Source: Verticillium longisporum
Taxonomy: Eukaryota; Ascomycota; Sordariomycetes; Glomerellales; Plectosphaerellaceae
NCBI GenBank assembly: GCA_019188255.1
Contig: JAETXT010000009.1
Coordinates: 620,001 to 684,000 of the forward strand
Reading direction: 5' to 3'
DNA length: 64,000 bases
Position numbers and translations under genes: made by a program. Each line of letters begins with the position of its first letter. Positions within the stretch are counted from its first letter, which is position 1. This document shows, piece by piece, positions 12,192 to 23,287 of the stretch. The notes beneath the pieces are model-generated. The model was not told where the DNA came from. It worked only from the letters and a program-made list of their open reading frames with translations, and searched no databases.

Positions 12192-13216
12192 GCTGGCTGT
12201 TTCACCTTGCTTGATATTGATCATACGAGGGGGTGTTGGAATTTCAAGATTGGTCATGTGAAAGACATGGATGCCAGCTTGGGTGAAGAATGGAGCAGGA
12301 TTTCCTCCAATGGTGCGACTCTTTGTAGGGGGTTTGCACGTAGCCATTGTATGAGGCCTTGATCCGCTGATTTTATTGAGGGGTAGTCTTTCTGATCGGA
12401 GTACCTTCCCTTTGGGTTAACATGTTTCCTGGTGTAGTGAGCGGATCGAAACACCAATGATCTACTCTATGAACTGATTGTGATCCCCTTGTATGTTTTA
12501 CGTTTTTTAAAGTCCACTTCCGGCTATGGGGAAACGCAGTCATACAGCGCAAAAGACATTTTACCTATATTTTCCAGTAACACAGGTTATTGCACATAAA
12601 TCGATGAGGTCAGACAATATCCATTCAGTGATGACAACGTGGGCAGTTTCACACTTCACGTCTCACCGTTTCTGGCCACGGAGCTTTACCAGCCGCGACA
12701 TCTCACCCGACGTCCCGCATAAATTGCACTGCAAACAGTGCGTGCAGCCTCTTATAAGCACCGCCTTGAATATAGTCGACTCCCATGCATGCATTCAGCC
12801 GGCCCCGCCAAGTCTGGGGTACTGTCGCCTAAGCAAGCCCGTTGGTGGAGCGCGACATCTGCCGAGTCGCGTGGTCGCCGTTGAAGGATGCACTGCAACC
12901 ATGGAATGTGTGATATGGTGGTTGCTGCCAATATCGCGAGGCTTCTGGACGCTCTGACTGGCGCCGAAGTCCGGGCGATAGATTACCTGGAGACAAGAAG
13001 TTGGTAAACAGAGAGAGTAGGTGCCCGGGGGCGCCGGGAGCACATCTTGGTCATCTTTGGTCATCGCGATGCCTCCTGACTGTGCCGTAAACCCGGCTTC
13101 AGGTACAAATGCGTGAACGGTTCCATGTCTGCTGATGTCGTGATTTCACTCAGGGTGTAGACGTCAAGTCATTACACATAAGCTTTTTGATCCGCAGATC
13201 ACTGCCAAGCCTCACT
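12192..13216. other. Intergenic region upstream of the LPMO gene
   Basis: Nothing with coding character is visible on either strand. The right part should be the promoter of the AA9 gene starting at 13217. I see no convincing TATA box or XlnR-type GGCTAA site in it by eye. Confidence 0.5.
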
Positions 13217-14480
13217 ATGAAGTCCTACGTCGTTGCGATTCTGGCTTCTTTTGCAAGCAAAGCCGCTGCCCACTCTACCTTTCAGCAGCTTTGGGTAGAT
13301 GGAGTTGATTATATACGTTTCTCCTCATTCCTTGTTGCCTGATGACTGCTGACCATGACCACGGCTCCCAGTGCGCGCGTCTCCCGCCTAACAACAGCCC
13401 GGTTGAGGATGTGACAAGCACCAACATTGTCTGTAACGTCGGCGGCACAAGTGGCAGGGGTGGCAAGTGTCCCGTCAAGGCCGGCGGGACTGTGACTGTC
13501 GAGATGCATGCGGTATGTATATCTCCCTCAACACAACCGCCCCTTTCCCCTTCGTCTCTTGCTTCTTGGCAGCCATTTCGAACCCACGATGGCTCTCTAA
13601 TCTCTTGTGGACCCTTGACTTTCCTAAACCGACAAAGTGATACCTCAATGCTCCCAGCTTCTGCCACTAACATATGCCAGCAAAACGGCGATCGCAACTG
13701 CGCCAACGAAGCCATCGGCGGCAACCACTTCGGCCCCGTCATCGTTTACCTCTCCAAGGTCTCGGACGCCTCCAGCGCCGACGGCTCCAGCGGCTGGTTC
13801 AAGATCCACGAGGACGGCTGGTCCGCCAAGTCCGGCTCCACGAAGGCCGACCAAGACAACTGGGGCGTCAAGGACCTGAACGCCTGCTGCGGGCGCATGG
13901 ACGTCAAGATCCCCGCCGACCTCGAGAACGGCGACTACCTCCTGCGCGCCGAGGTCGTCGCCCTGCACATGGCGTCCCAGCCCAAGGGCGCCCAGTTCTA
14001 CATGACCTGCTACCAGATCACCATTGCCGGCGGCACGGGCACCAACAAGCCCGCGACGGTCCGGTTCCCCGGCGCCTACGCGGCCACCGACCCCGGCATC
14101 CTGTTCAACATTTACCAGGCCACGACGTCGTACAAGATTCCCGGCCCGGCCGTCGCCAGCGGTGGGAGGAGCATTGTCGCGGGCCAGGGGTGCAAGAGCG
14201 GGTGCGAGGTGACGTGTAAGCCGGGCTCCGGGACGGGGACAGCTGTGGCGCCGCCGGCGCCGACGGCGGGCGCCCCGCCTGCGGCGTGCTCGGTGCCGCA
14301 GTTTCAGCAGTGTGGTGGGCAGGACTACAAGGGGTGTACCGTCTGCGCGGTGAGTTCAGCCTTGGTCGTGGTGTGGCGCGGGTGCTACGAGACGGGCGTG
14401 GAGGGCATGGTGCTGACGTGTGATAGTCTCCGTACACGTGTAAGGCTGTGTCGCCGCCTTACTACTCGCAGTGCACCTGA
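13217..14480 (+). CDS. AA9 lytic polysaccharide monooxygenase with C-terminal CBM1
   Basis: Secreted copper enzyme that oxidatively cleaves cellulose or related glucans. Exons 13217-13312, 13363-13512, 13681-14349 and 14427-14480 give 322 aa. Residues 1-18 are a signal peptide ending AAA, so mature His1 (residue 19, HSTFQQLW) forms the histidine brace with His at about 178 (VALHMA); the axial Tyr is about 189 (QFYMTCY). Conserved AA9 blocks include GVDYGSQCARLP, NEAIGGNHFGPV and GRMDVKIPADL. A Pro/Ala/Thr linker leads to a CBM1 with CGGQDYKGC and the terminal SPPYYSQCT. Intron 1 must be read as AT-AC (ATACGT to CCAC) to keep GVDY joined to GSQC; a GT-AG alternative (13304-13371) is in phase but deletes VDYGSQ. 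Intron 2 (168 nt) has no stop and is a multiple of three. Probably co-expressed with other cellulases. Confidence 0.93.
13313..13362 (+). other. Apparent AT-AC intron in the AA9 gene
   Basis: The 50-nt stretch between GVDY and GSQC begins ATACGT and ends CCAC. A CTGAC branch-like site lies about ten bases before the end. Flanking codons are in phase 0. This is what a GTACGT donor would look like with its first G changed to A and the acceptor G changed to C. Confidence 0.6.
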
Positions 14481-14675
14481 TTTGGTTGGGCACAAGATGA
14501 CCGGACGCTCTCCACTTAGAGTCAGTCGCGATTCATGCGAAAGCGCTGAAGCTCATCGAAGGGAAAGAGGGCGAGCTGAGGAGAGGAAGGAGTCTGACGT
14601 GGTCTTATCCTATGCAACTGACTCGCTACTAGTCTATCGTGTACAAATGGCTGCGCATCGTTGTCTATCCTGTGT

Positions 14676-15721
14676 TCAAGCTTCGATCACAGTTTCGCCA
14701 TTCCCTCCGTGACCATTTGTAGCCACCGTCGCGTCACTGCCGTTGGCTTTGACTTCTCCGTTACTGGCCTTGGTCTCCTTCTCCGTCCTCACCTCAGCGA
14801 GTAGTCCCCTCGCATTCTGCAGGTCCTGACCCAGTGCCATGAGGTGCATAACGTCAGCCGTAAACGTCATGAAGCTCATCCGTTTGGCTGCCTCCTTGAA
14901 CTTCTCCGGCGATCCGTAAGGTGCCATGGGAATGGCAAATCCAGCATATGGCTTGTCGTGCTTGTCTAGCACGGCGCGGAACTTCTCGACGGCGGTCGTC
15001 CATTCAGGCTCACTGCCGCCGAGGCCGCTGTTTCCGGGAAGATTCATGCTGATGCGGGCGTCGAGGGTGCCGAGCCAGACGACGTCGATGTCGGGGCAGG
15101 CTGTGAGGATATCATCGAGGTTGTTGATACCTGCATCGTCAATCATCTGCTAGCGAGCAGACAAGTAGAAATGGACTTACCTTCTAGAGACTCAATCTGT
15201 ATCATGATGGCAGCTTGGTTGTTGAGCGCCTTGTGGATGTCACCCTGGCCGTCGTAGGCCTGGTCGGTGACAAAGGGGATGAGGCGGAACGGAGGCGCAG
15301 AACGCGAGCCGTTTTGCTTCGTACCGAACTTCGCGGCTGATATGGCGTGCTTTGCCTGCTCGACAGTGTCGACCTGGGGGATAACGATACTAGCACCGGC
15401 ATCCAGGGCATAGCCAATGGCGGCATGGTCGTGTCCAGGAACGCGAACCCAGGGTATGGTACGGCCCTGGCTCATGAAGATGGCCTCATGGACCATGCTT
15501 GTCATGGTCTCGACATTACAGGAGGAGTGCTCCCAGTCGATCCAGACGGCATCAAAGCCAAAGGGTGCGAGAAAGCGGGTGACGGGGAGGGAGGAGAGAC
15601 CAGCGTAGTAACAGAGAAGGGGAGGAATCTTGCCCTTGTGAGCGTCACGAATGGCATCTCGCGCGCGGTGAGGTTGGAACAGCGAGGGCGCAGCGTATGC
15701 AAGCATTCCGTTGGCAGACAT
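14676..15721 (-). CDS. HpcH/HpaI aldolase family protein
   Basis: Class II pyruvate-type aldolase of the HpcH/HpaI (citrate lyase beta/2,4-dihydroxyheptanedioate aldolase) superfamily. It is expected to cleave or form a carbon-carbon bond with pyruvate using a divalent metal; the substrate here is unknown. Exons 15721-15181 and 15130-14676, with a GT-AG intron, give 331 aa. Family signatures are FGFDAVWIDWEHS, the RVPGHDHAAIGYALDAGASI segment, IVIPQVDT, the metal-ligand-like IQIESLEG joined across the intron to INNLDDIL, and VVWLGTLDARISM. I chose the ATG at 15721 (MSANGMLAYAAPSLF). An in-frame ATG at 15838 would add 39 hydrophobic residues with no counterpart I know. The C-terminus is a hydrophilic Gly/Asn/Lys tail. 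It is convergent with the AA9 gene; the stop codons are about 195 bp apart. Confidence 0.88.
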
Positions 15722-17651
15722 TTTGGACTGGATATAATGTTTGCGTAGATATAGGTGGCGAAGTTCTGCAGTTAGATGGGAGCGTCCTAGTAACAGATGG
15801 ATGAATAACAGCAGTGGTGAACGACTTGTCAATGCCAAGGTTGAACCCGGGAGGAGAACGCATCTGCTTTATACCCGCTCAGGTTTCCATATAGTCACAT
15901 TGCATCGGATTTGTTGCTAATCCCCACGAGCATCGGCGGCTCCGCGAGCAACGTGTATGGCATGGCATTATGCGTTGCTGCCGATCCATGTCTCCGTGCC
16001 CACTTCCGCGTACTCAGTACGAGCGTCGTTGACGGTCCAGAGCTTCATGAGATAGTCATACTCAAAGAGGTAAGTCGTGACCTTGTAAAAGCTGTCGAAA
16101 CGACAGCACATTATAGGCAGAGGCCGTTGAATCCTCCAAAGGTGGATTGCGAGGAGGGGGTTTGGCTAGCAAGCGGCTCACGTCAGCTCAATCCGTCTGC
16201 CATTCGGCCCAGGCGCCGGCCCTGCCTTCACAAAGGCTTGCGAATTGACGCTAGACAGGGCTGACGGCCTCGCAGATTCATTTCACATTCGAGCATGGAT
16301 CCTGGTGCGCCCGTCTCAGCCTCAGCAGCCCTATCAGTCATTTCGAATCCCCGTCGCGTGCAAACCTGCCCGACCGCTGACCATAGGCCACTCGACGAGA
16401 GAACAGACGATGCCTGACTGCGCTTGCAATGCTGAGGTGTCTGATTAAATGATGGTACGTCGCTGACGTGTGCGAGGCGGTGTCGCTGACATGACGAGGT
16501 TCTTTGGCTTCTTGTTGCGGGGCCTGTTACTGCAAGATGAGTAGGGATTCGTGGTCAATCTACTGCGTCCGGCGGAGACGAAGCCCCGTTCTCGCATCGA
16601 GCAGATACAACAATTCATCCTGGGATCGACCTCGTGGAGCCGCAAAGGCCGGGCTATGGCGTTTTGGCGGCGTAAAACATTAATTCCGTTCGACCTGCAG
16701 AATCTCGCATGACTGAACAGTTCGGAACGAAGCCCAGGCGCCGACATCGCATGCCAAGATGACGTACTCCACGTGCATGCCTGCTTACTTCTGGTTGAAG
16801 TGATTCTGCCTGAACGATTGGGTCGAGGAGTATGCAGGCTACTCATCAAAGCACGGCGCTGTGCTCATGGGCTGAGTCACTGGGCGGTCTCTGGGATTGC
16901 CTGTGGCAATGTTGCTGAGCCTGGACAAAGTTGTCATATCCTTGAAGTCAGACAGTCTCAGCCATTCGAACGGAACAGCAAGGTTCGAAGCAGCTGAGGC
17001 CATATTCGTTGTGATCGCTTCCATTGTGCCGCAGTCAGAAGGTGAAGAAACGAAGCAGGTCGCTCGGATTGCCGGACGGCCGACCTACTGAAGGGGTGGG
17101 AGATTGAATATTCACAACGTGGTCCGACGACGGAACCTGCAGCTGCCTGATGCTGCGCCATATACAACTTTGATGCATTTGCTGTGCCTTTGATGAGAAG
17201 ACGCTGATACAGCTCACCGCGATGGATGGTCGATTCAAGCATGAGGTAAGGAAGGAGGAGGGGGAGGGTCAGGGAGGTTCCTGCAACGACCCCTAAATGG
17301 AATTCTCGGACATGGAACCAATCAGCGGCCCCTCATTGACGCACAATAAGGCACGTCTCCACGTGACTTGGCAGCATGCACGTTTAGCTTACTTAAGCGT
17401 TCGCGACGCAAGGCCGGCACTCGTGGATCCGGGGTTCCCAACATGAGGCGATCTCATGCTTGTTACTCATCTCACGAGAAAACGTCGAATCCGCCGTCAA
17501 CGTTTCTTTTGCCAGCCCATTCACGCTTCAGAGGACCCTTCGGCTTCAGCGACGCGATTGTACATCTAGCCCACATCAATAGGTGGCAATACGAACACTC
17601 CTCGGACTTCGGCTTACCCCCGCCCCAACCCATCCCCGGGTCGACATTCAG
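15722..17651. other. Intergenic region between aldolase and second regulator
   Basis: About 1.9 kb between two divergent genes. No open frame has recognisable coding character. It probably holds the two promoters. Confidence 0.5.
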
Positions 17652-20341
17652 ATGAGCGCCTCTGCCGAAGCAGTTGCGCAGCCTGCTGTCGCCCCAGCGA
17701 CATCTGCGAAGAAAAAGTTCGCAACGCCCCCTGTCAAGATTGCGTGTCTGGCATGGTAAGCGTGCACCCGCTCCTCTCGCTGTCACGATGCACCGACCCG
17801 TAGACCCTAGACAGTTTGATGTCACCAACGTCTAAGGAGACCCCCGCGGAGGATGCTCCGCCTTGCCGAACCCCATCCACAGTGGCAATCGGTGATTGAA
17901 TGACCCAACACTGGCTGACATGACCAAGTCGCGCCTCTAGAACAAGATGCGACGGCGGCAAGCCTTGTGCCAGTGTACGTGAGAGTGAAGACTTGGCCTG
18001 AACTGAGGTCTTAAGACCCCACTCTTGTGAGAACCTCTTCTGACAGCCGCGCAGTGCCAGAGCCGATCCCGAGATTGTCAGTATCGACCCAGTCGACGTG
18101 GAGGCGCCCGCATCCGGAAAAAGCAGAAGACGTGCGACGAGCTTGTGCAGCAGGCCGAGCTCTTCTCGCTGGAGCCGCCGCAAGAGGAGGTTCCCTCGCA
18201 GCGTAAGCATGCCGTCGCAACGCGGCCACGTGCTGTTGCTGACCACCCCCTGCCGCAGCCATTTCGGTCCAAGACTACATCGACCCCGGTGCTGGGCTCA
18301 AGCAACTCCAAGATGTGTTCCCGGACAGCGACTTTATCTTCGACAGCCTCTTCATGGGCATGCCAGAGGAGGCGAGCGGCGACAGCACGTCTGAAGCCTC
18401 TCTCGGTTTCGCCAGTCTCACCGTCCCCATGGTGAGGACGTACAGGAATAACCGCGACATGTAAGCTCCCCTCATGCGTCTGCCGATCAGTTGGGCCCTA
18501 ACACCCCCGCGCCAAGTCTTGATGCGTACTACGTCTTCCTTCACCAGTACCTCCCTGTTCTGCCGCCACCCACGGCTGTCCCCATCGACCAGCCCATCCC
18601 TTACTTTCAGAACAGCGCAGAAGCGTTCGAAACCGGGTTCGAGCCGTCAACGCCAATCACGCTGGCGATATGCGCCATCCTCGCCCTCATCCCCTGTGCC
18701 AACGACATCAATCCCACCTCGCACGATGCTGCCGTCTTCCGGCGCAAGTACGCACAGTACCTGGCGCAGTCCGCCATCGAGGCCATCGAGATGGAAGCCG
18801 AGATCCCCGAGTCATCCATAGAACCACCAAAAGCGCTGAACGGTTCGCCGAACCAAAACAGTCGCGCACCTTTCCACCCGGGGCTTCCAATGGAGTACGA
18901 GTGCATCGTCGCGTTGGATATCCTCAGCGTCTACGAGTATGCACAGCGGGGCAACCTCAAGAAGATGCAACGGCGGGCGGGGCAGGCCCTCGTAGCCGCT
19001 GTGGAGCTGTCTTTGCACAACTCGTCCATCGAGGATGAGTTTACCGAAGTTCGACGTAGGATATGGTGGATGACAGTATGTTTTGCCCCGCGATCACACC
19101 ATCGAAGCGGGAAACAGTATTGACAAGTAGCAGTATGTCTGTGTCAGCCAAGGCGCCATTGTCAACAATTCAGTATGTCATGTCCCTGCCTTCAGGAGTA
19201 TCAGAGCTCACGCCGCATAGGATCCCAGCTTTGCCGTCTTCGCGCATACCTTTACAACCAAGTATCCCACGCTCAAGTGCGATCCTGATGTTTGTTGCCC
19301 CGCGATTCCTCAACGCGACCACAGCTGCTGACGAGTCCAGGCCTTCCCTCTCATGATCCAATCGCAGCAGGCAATCCTGGCCGCGACGCAATTTGTCAAT
19401 GACCTCAAGAAGTCGATCGTCGCCAACGGGGACATGACACCGATATACGAGCGGATGAAGAAACTCGAATCCTACCTCGAGCCTCTGACAGCACAGGCCG
19501 ACGCATGGCTGCTACAATCATCCACAACATCACCGCTCGACCCGTCCGAAGAAGTCGTCTCTCGAACGCTCCGCTGCATGTCTCGCATCAAGCTCAACAG
19601 CGCACGGATCAAGTGCCACCGCTACAGCGCCTTCTCGGACGTGCCCCTCTTCACAACCAAGCACTGCGACCTGCGCGCCAAGTCCGAAGAGACGGACGCC
19701 ACGCCGGAGCTGCGGCAGTGGCCGTCCTGCGCCTGCAACACCCTCCTCGCCCTCCCGTCCACAACGTCCACGACATCGCCGACCAACTCGTCCTCCACAG
19801 GCTCCATCTCGCCGCCGCGCTCCTCGCCGCGCTCCTCCGACAGCGGCCACGGCTGCGCCGCGAGCGCCTTTCCCTTCACGAGCCACCAGTCGGCCAAGAT
19901 CTGCCTCAAGGCCGCCCTCAACGTTGCCCAGTCCTTCGACGACCTGCCGTATCCCAACGCCTACGGCCAGCTGTGCCTGCCGCCGAGCACGCTCTCGCCG
20001 ACGTCGAGCATCGTCGCGCCGCGGACCATGCCCTCGTTTGCCTGCTGCGCCATGCAGTGCGCCTACGCCCTGCTCATGGTCCACGGGAAGACGAGGGCCA
20101 TGTACCCAGAGCCCGGCATGGGCGGGCCCATGGTCGAGAGCCTGCTCGTGCGGCTGCAGACGGGCTTGCGGTCCATCTCGGGGACGCTGGAGAATTACGC
20201 CACGGCGTTTGAGGCGCTCGGCGGTATGCGAGGTATGCTCTTCCCTTTTCTTCTGATGTGTGTGTTGCGTGGAGCAAGGAGCTGACGATGTACGCAGATA
20301 CGATTCGCAGCGTGATGGAGCCGGCGAATGTGTTCACGTGA
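17652..20341 (+). CDS. Zn(II)2Cys6 transcription factor with fungal-specific TF domain
   Basis: Nuclear regulator; target genes unknown. Nine exons assemble in phase to about 700 aa: 17652-17755, 17929-17974, 18055-18202, 18259-18460, 18517-19075, 19134-19172, 19221-19289, 19341-20232 and 20298-20341. The zinc cluster is spread over the first three exons: CLAC, RASRTR, C, DGGKP, C, AS, C, QSRSRD, C, exactly the CX2CX6CX5CX2CX6C pattern. A basic stretch (RRGGARIRKKQK) follows. The middle homology region starts with TYRNNRDI joined to LDAYYVFLHQYLPVL and includes RRRIWWMTYVCVSQGAIVNN and FTTKYPTLKCDPDAF, typical of the fungal TF domain. A Ser/Thr-rich insert lies before the C-terminal helices; the end is SVMEPANVFT. 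No frameshift is needed. One 46-nt exon and one 39-nt exon make it easy to mis-annotate. Confidence 0.9.
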
Positions 20342-23287
20342 TGTAACGGCTTTTATGAATGGTGGTATACAGTTTATTCTTGTAGGATAGGCAGACTGTG
20401 GGTTGTGACGGGTACTCTCCATTGGTCGGGGTGATGGTGTACAGGTTCAAATGAAATCTCGGCCCCGTTTTCACGAGCTCGCTTTCGGGTGGATGTGATG
20501 TTGAATTGTTGGTCTGCACGGTCGCGAAGCAGAATTGACCTGTCGCGTGCCTGCCGAGGGAGGGCCAACTGGCGAATTTGCAGAGGCAGTGCAATCGACA
20601 CTGCCTATGGCAAACCTGTTTCCACCTGAGCACGCAGGCTTGCGAAGCAGCATCACCTCAATGGCGGCAAATTATGCATGCGCAGCGACCTGAACATCAG
20701 CTCGTGTTCACACCTGGCCATGACGTTGAGAAACCGCGAGCCTCACAGGCCCCGAGCTGAAGGCCTCGAGCTGAAGCGATCTATACATAGAAGTGATAAG
20801 CCGACCCACCAACTACCGTCGCATTTGCCCAATCTACCGCAAGCCACAATTAGACGTCATGTCATGTATCCATCAGGGAGTACCGGTCAATCAAACCATG
20901 ACTCTATAACGCTGTAATTTCAGCCTGGAGACTAGGCGCTGGAATCGATTAACACCACGGACCTCAGCGGCGCGGAAATCTGAAACCCATCTTCACGGTT
21001 GATCCAGACGGGGAATTCTTTCATTGCAGTGCTTTCCAGACGCTGAAGGAACAGAGCCGCGGCTTGGCACTGCAATGCGACGACGCAATGTGGCACAGCG
21101 CTTCTGAAATGCCGAAACGTACTGAAGGATCGTTTTTCGACATTTGAACCATGACTGACAAACAATACGCATCTCCAAGCCTGATACGTTCGATGCTCGG
21201 CCTCCAGGGGACGGGTGGCAGAGAAGAAAGAATCAATCGCCTGATACCCTGCCCCGTCGGCCTGCGTCCGCGGGCGGAGCACCATGAGCGTGCGTCCCTT
21301 TTCATCTCAGCGTGCAAGGGAAGGGGGGATGGATAGCCGGCCGTTGGTGGCCAGTCGTGGAGAACGACTCCCCTGGTCGCGCCCTGGTGGGGTGGCCAGC
21401 AGCGAGTGTGTGCGGGGCCTGGGCGGACGCCGAGGCAGCCTCGCAGGGCAAGATGAATTTGATGAAGTGGACGGGATCGTCGGGGCTCGGGAGGGGGCAG
21501 CACACAGGCCGTCAGAGGGATGCAGATCCGGCCGGGACGGTCACAATAGTGCGTGACGCGGCAGCGATCTTTCATTGTTTTGCTTTCCCTGATTGTCAAG
21601 GCATCCCGATCCTAATTTTGGTCGGGGGGTTTTGGTGCTATAGACGTGCTGTGCTGTGCAGAGCGGGCGCGCGCTGGAAAGGCGAGGGTGAGACGCTGCG
21701 TTGGTGCTGATTCTGCCGAGAAAGGAGGGGTGGACCGGGTCAGCCCTTGGCGACGAATGACACAAGAAACAACATGGAGACATTCGTGGCCACGCTGCGT
21801 GAAGCACATGCTGGCGATGAGAACGGCCTGCCGTCTGCAAAACCGGTGGTGCACATGTCTTCCCACTCCGAGACAGCCGTGTCCAGCCAAGCATGACAGT
21901 GAGCTCACAGCTTACGCAGCGAACACCAGACATGGCAGTGATGAACAGAATCTGATACCGCCATTCTGTGGGCTGTATGGAGAAAAACAACGGGCCAGCC
22001 AGATTAGTGTTACTGCAACGGTGCAGTTAATCAGGATTAAGGTCACAGAAAATCCTGGTTCATCGGAAAGGGTCGATGGCATGGCTCTAGACCAGGCAAT
22101 GTTGGGGGGAACGGAGCTAATGACAGGTCATCGGAAAGAGGGAAGCGGAGCGTGGACAATAGGGGGGTCGTGGTTGCACCCGCCGCTGACAGCAGCGAGT
22201 CACGAGCCCGAGTGGCTGCTGCTGGCTGTGTTCGTGTCCCCTCCTCCCTCCAGCGCAGCGAGCCAACGGCCTTTCTTGGTTGTGGTTGGGTGCACTAGGG
22301 TCAAGTGCCCTTTCCTTGCCTGTTGTAGGAAAGTGTGGCTGCCATGTCTGGTTGACGCTTCTCTCTCGGACCTCCGACAGGTATCTCGGGCACCAGATAG
22401 CACAGCGGACCTCCCACTAAGTACCTACGTACCTAAAGCATCTTAATTAGGCGGGCACCTCAAGGTAAAGTACATTAAGGTAAGGTAGGTACCTAGGTAG
22501 GTAGGTTGGACAAGCATTCAGGAGGCGGAAACCCGGTGTTTCGACCAAGCTGTTGCCGACGTCCACCCACCCTTTGTTCTCCATCCACGCCTGCTCCTGC
22601 CCTCTGTCCCCGCCGAGAAGCCGTCTCTCCGAATCATCCTGCCCCTTCTCTGCTTGGCAGGCCCAAAAGCCCCTTACTCCGGCAGCCACTACCCTGTTCC
22701 TGGTACCTTCCCCCATCCATGAAGCCAAGGGACGCCAGGGAAGTCACCTGCAGCCTGTCTTGGCCATGATGCCCCGGTCTCCATGTGCTTGGCCTGTTAA
22801 ATGTTCTTCTCTGCCCTGCCGCGCAACGAAACTTTGATCTACTCATCTTCGATCTCGAAGGGAACGGCCAACCTTTTTCTTTGCCCTTGTTTATTGTCCG
22901 TCGTGATCCTCTCGAATCTGTCATTTTTGTCCTTTCTTTCGTTCTTCTCGCGGCTCGTGTGACAACCTGCCAGCTGTTCTGTTTTTCCCGTCTGTACATC
23001 CGGACAGCGCATCTCTTGCCGGGCGAAACCGACCGACACCAAGCAGCGAACTTCGTCTTATGACGCCGGCGCACACTTTCTCTTCGCGGGCAAACCATTA
23101 TTCTCGAATGCCACATTGACGACATTTTCCATTGACAAAAGACGTTCTTTGATTTATACAGCTCGCATCACGGACAGAACGTGCGGTCGACCCCGCCCAA
23201 ATACAATCACCTACACTCGACGTAGTCACTCTCTTTCTCTCACACTCGCAAGCCACAAACGGAACCGTCCGAGACATTCCGCACGAC
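20342..23287. other. Long intergenic region (~2.9 kb) with AGGTA-type repeats
   Basis: No gene is recognisable. Around 22421-22507 there is a dense cluster of TACCT/AGGTA words in both orientations, including TAGGTACCTAGGTAGGTAGG. From about 22550 to 23287 the plus strand is strongly C/T-rich, as expected for the promoter and long leader of the acetyltransferase gene starting at 23288. Confidence 0.55.

Noticed and set aside
11556..12347. 263-codon minus-strand frame opposite the SDR gene
   Set aside because: Antisense to the conserved SDR active-site region; no recognisable sequence.
13304..13371. Canonical GT-AG alternative for AA9 intron 1
   Set aside because: In phase, but deletes the conserved VDYGSQ and uses a weak GTTGAT donor; kept only as a fallback.
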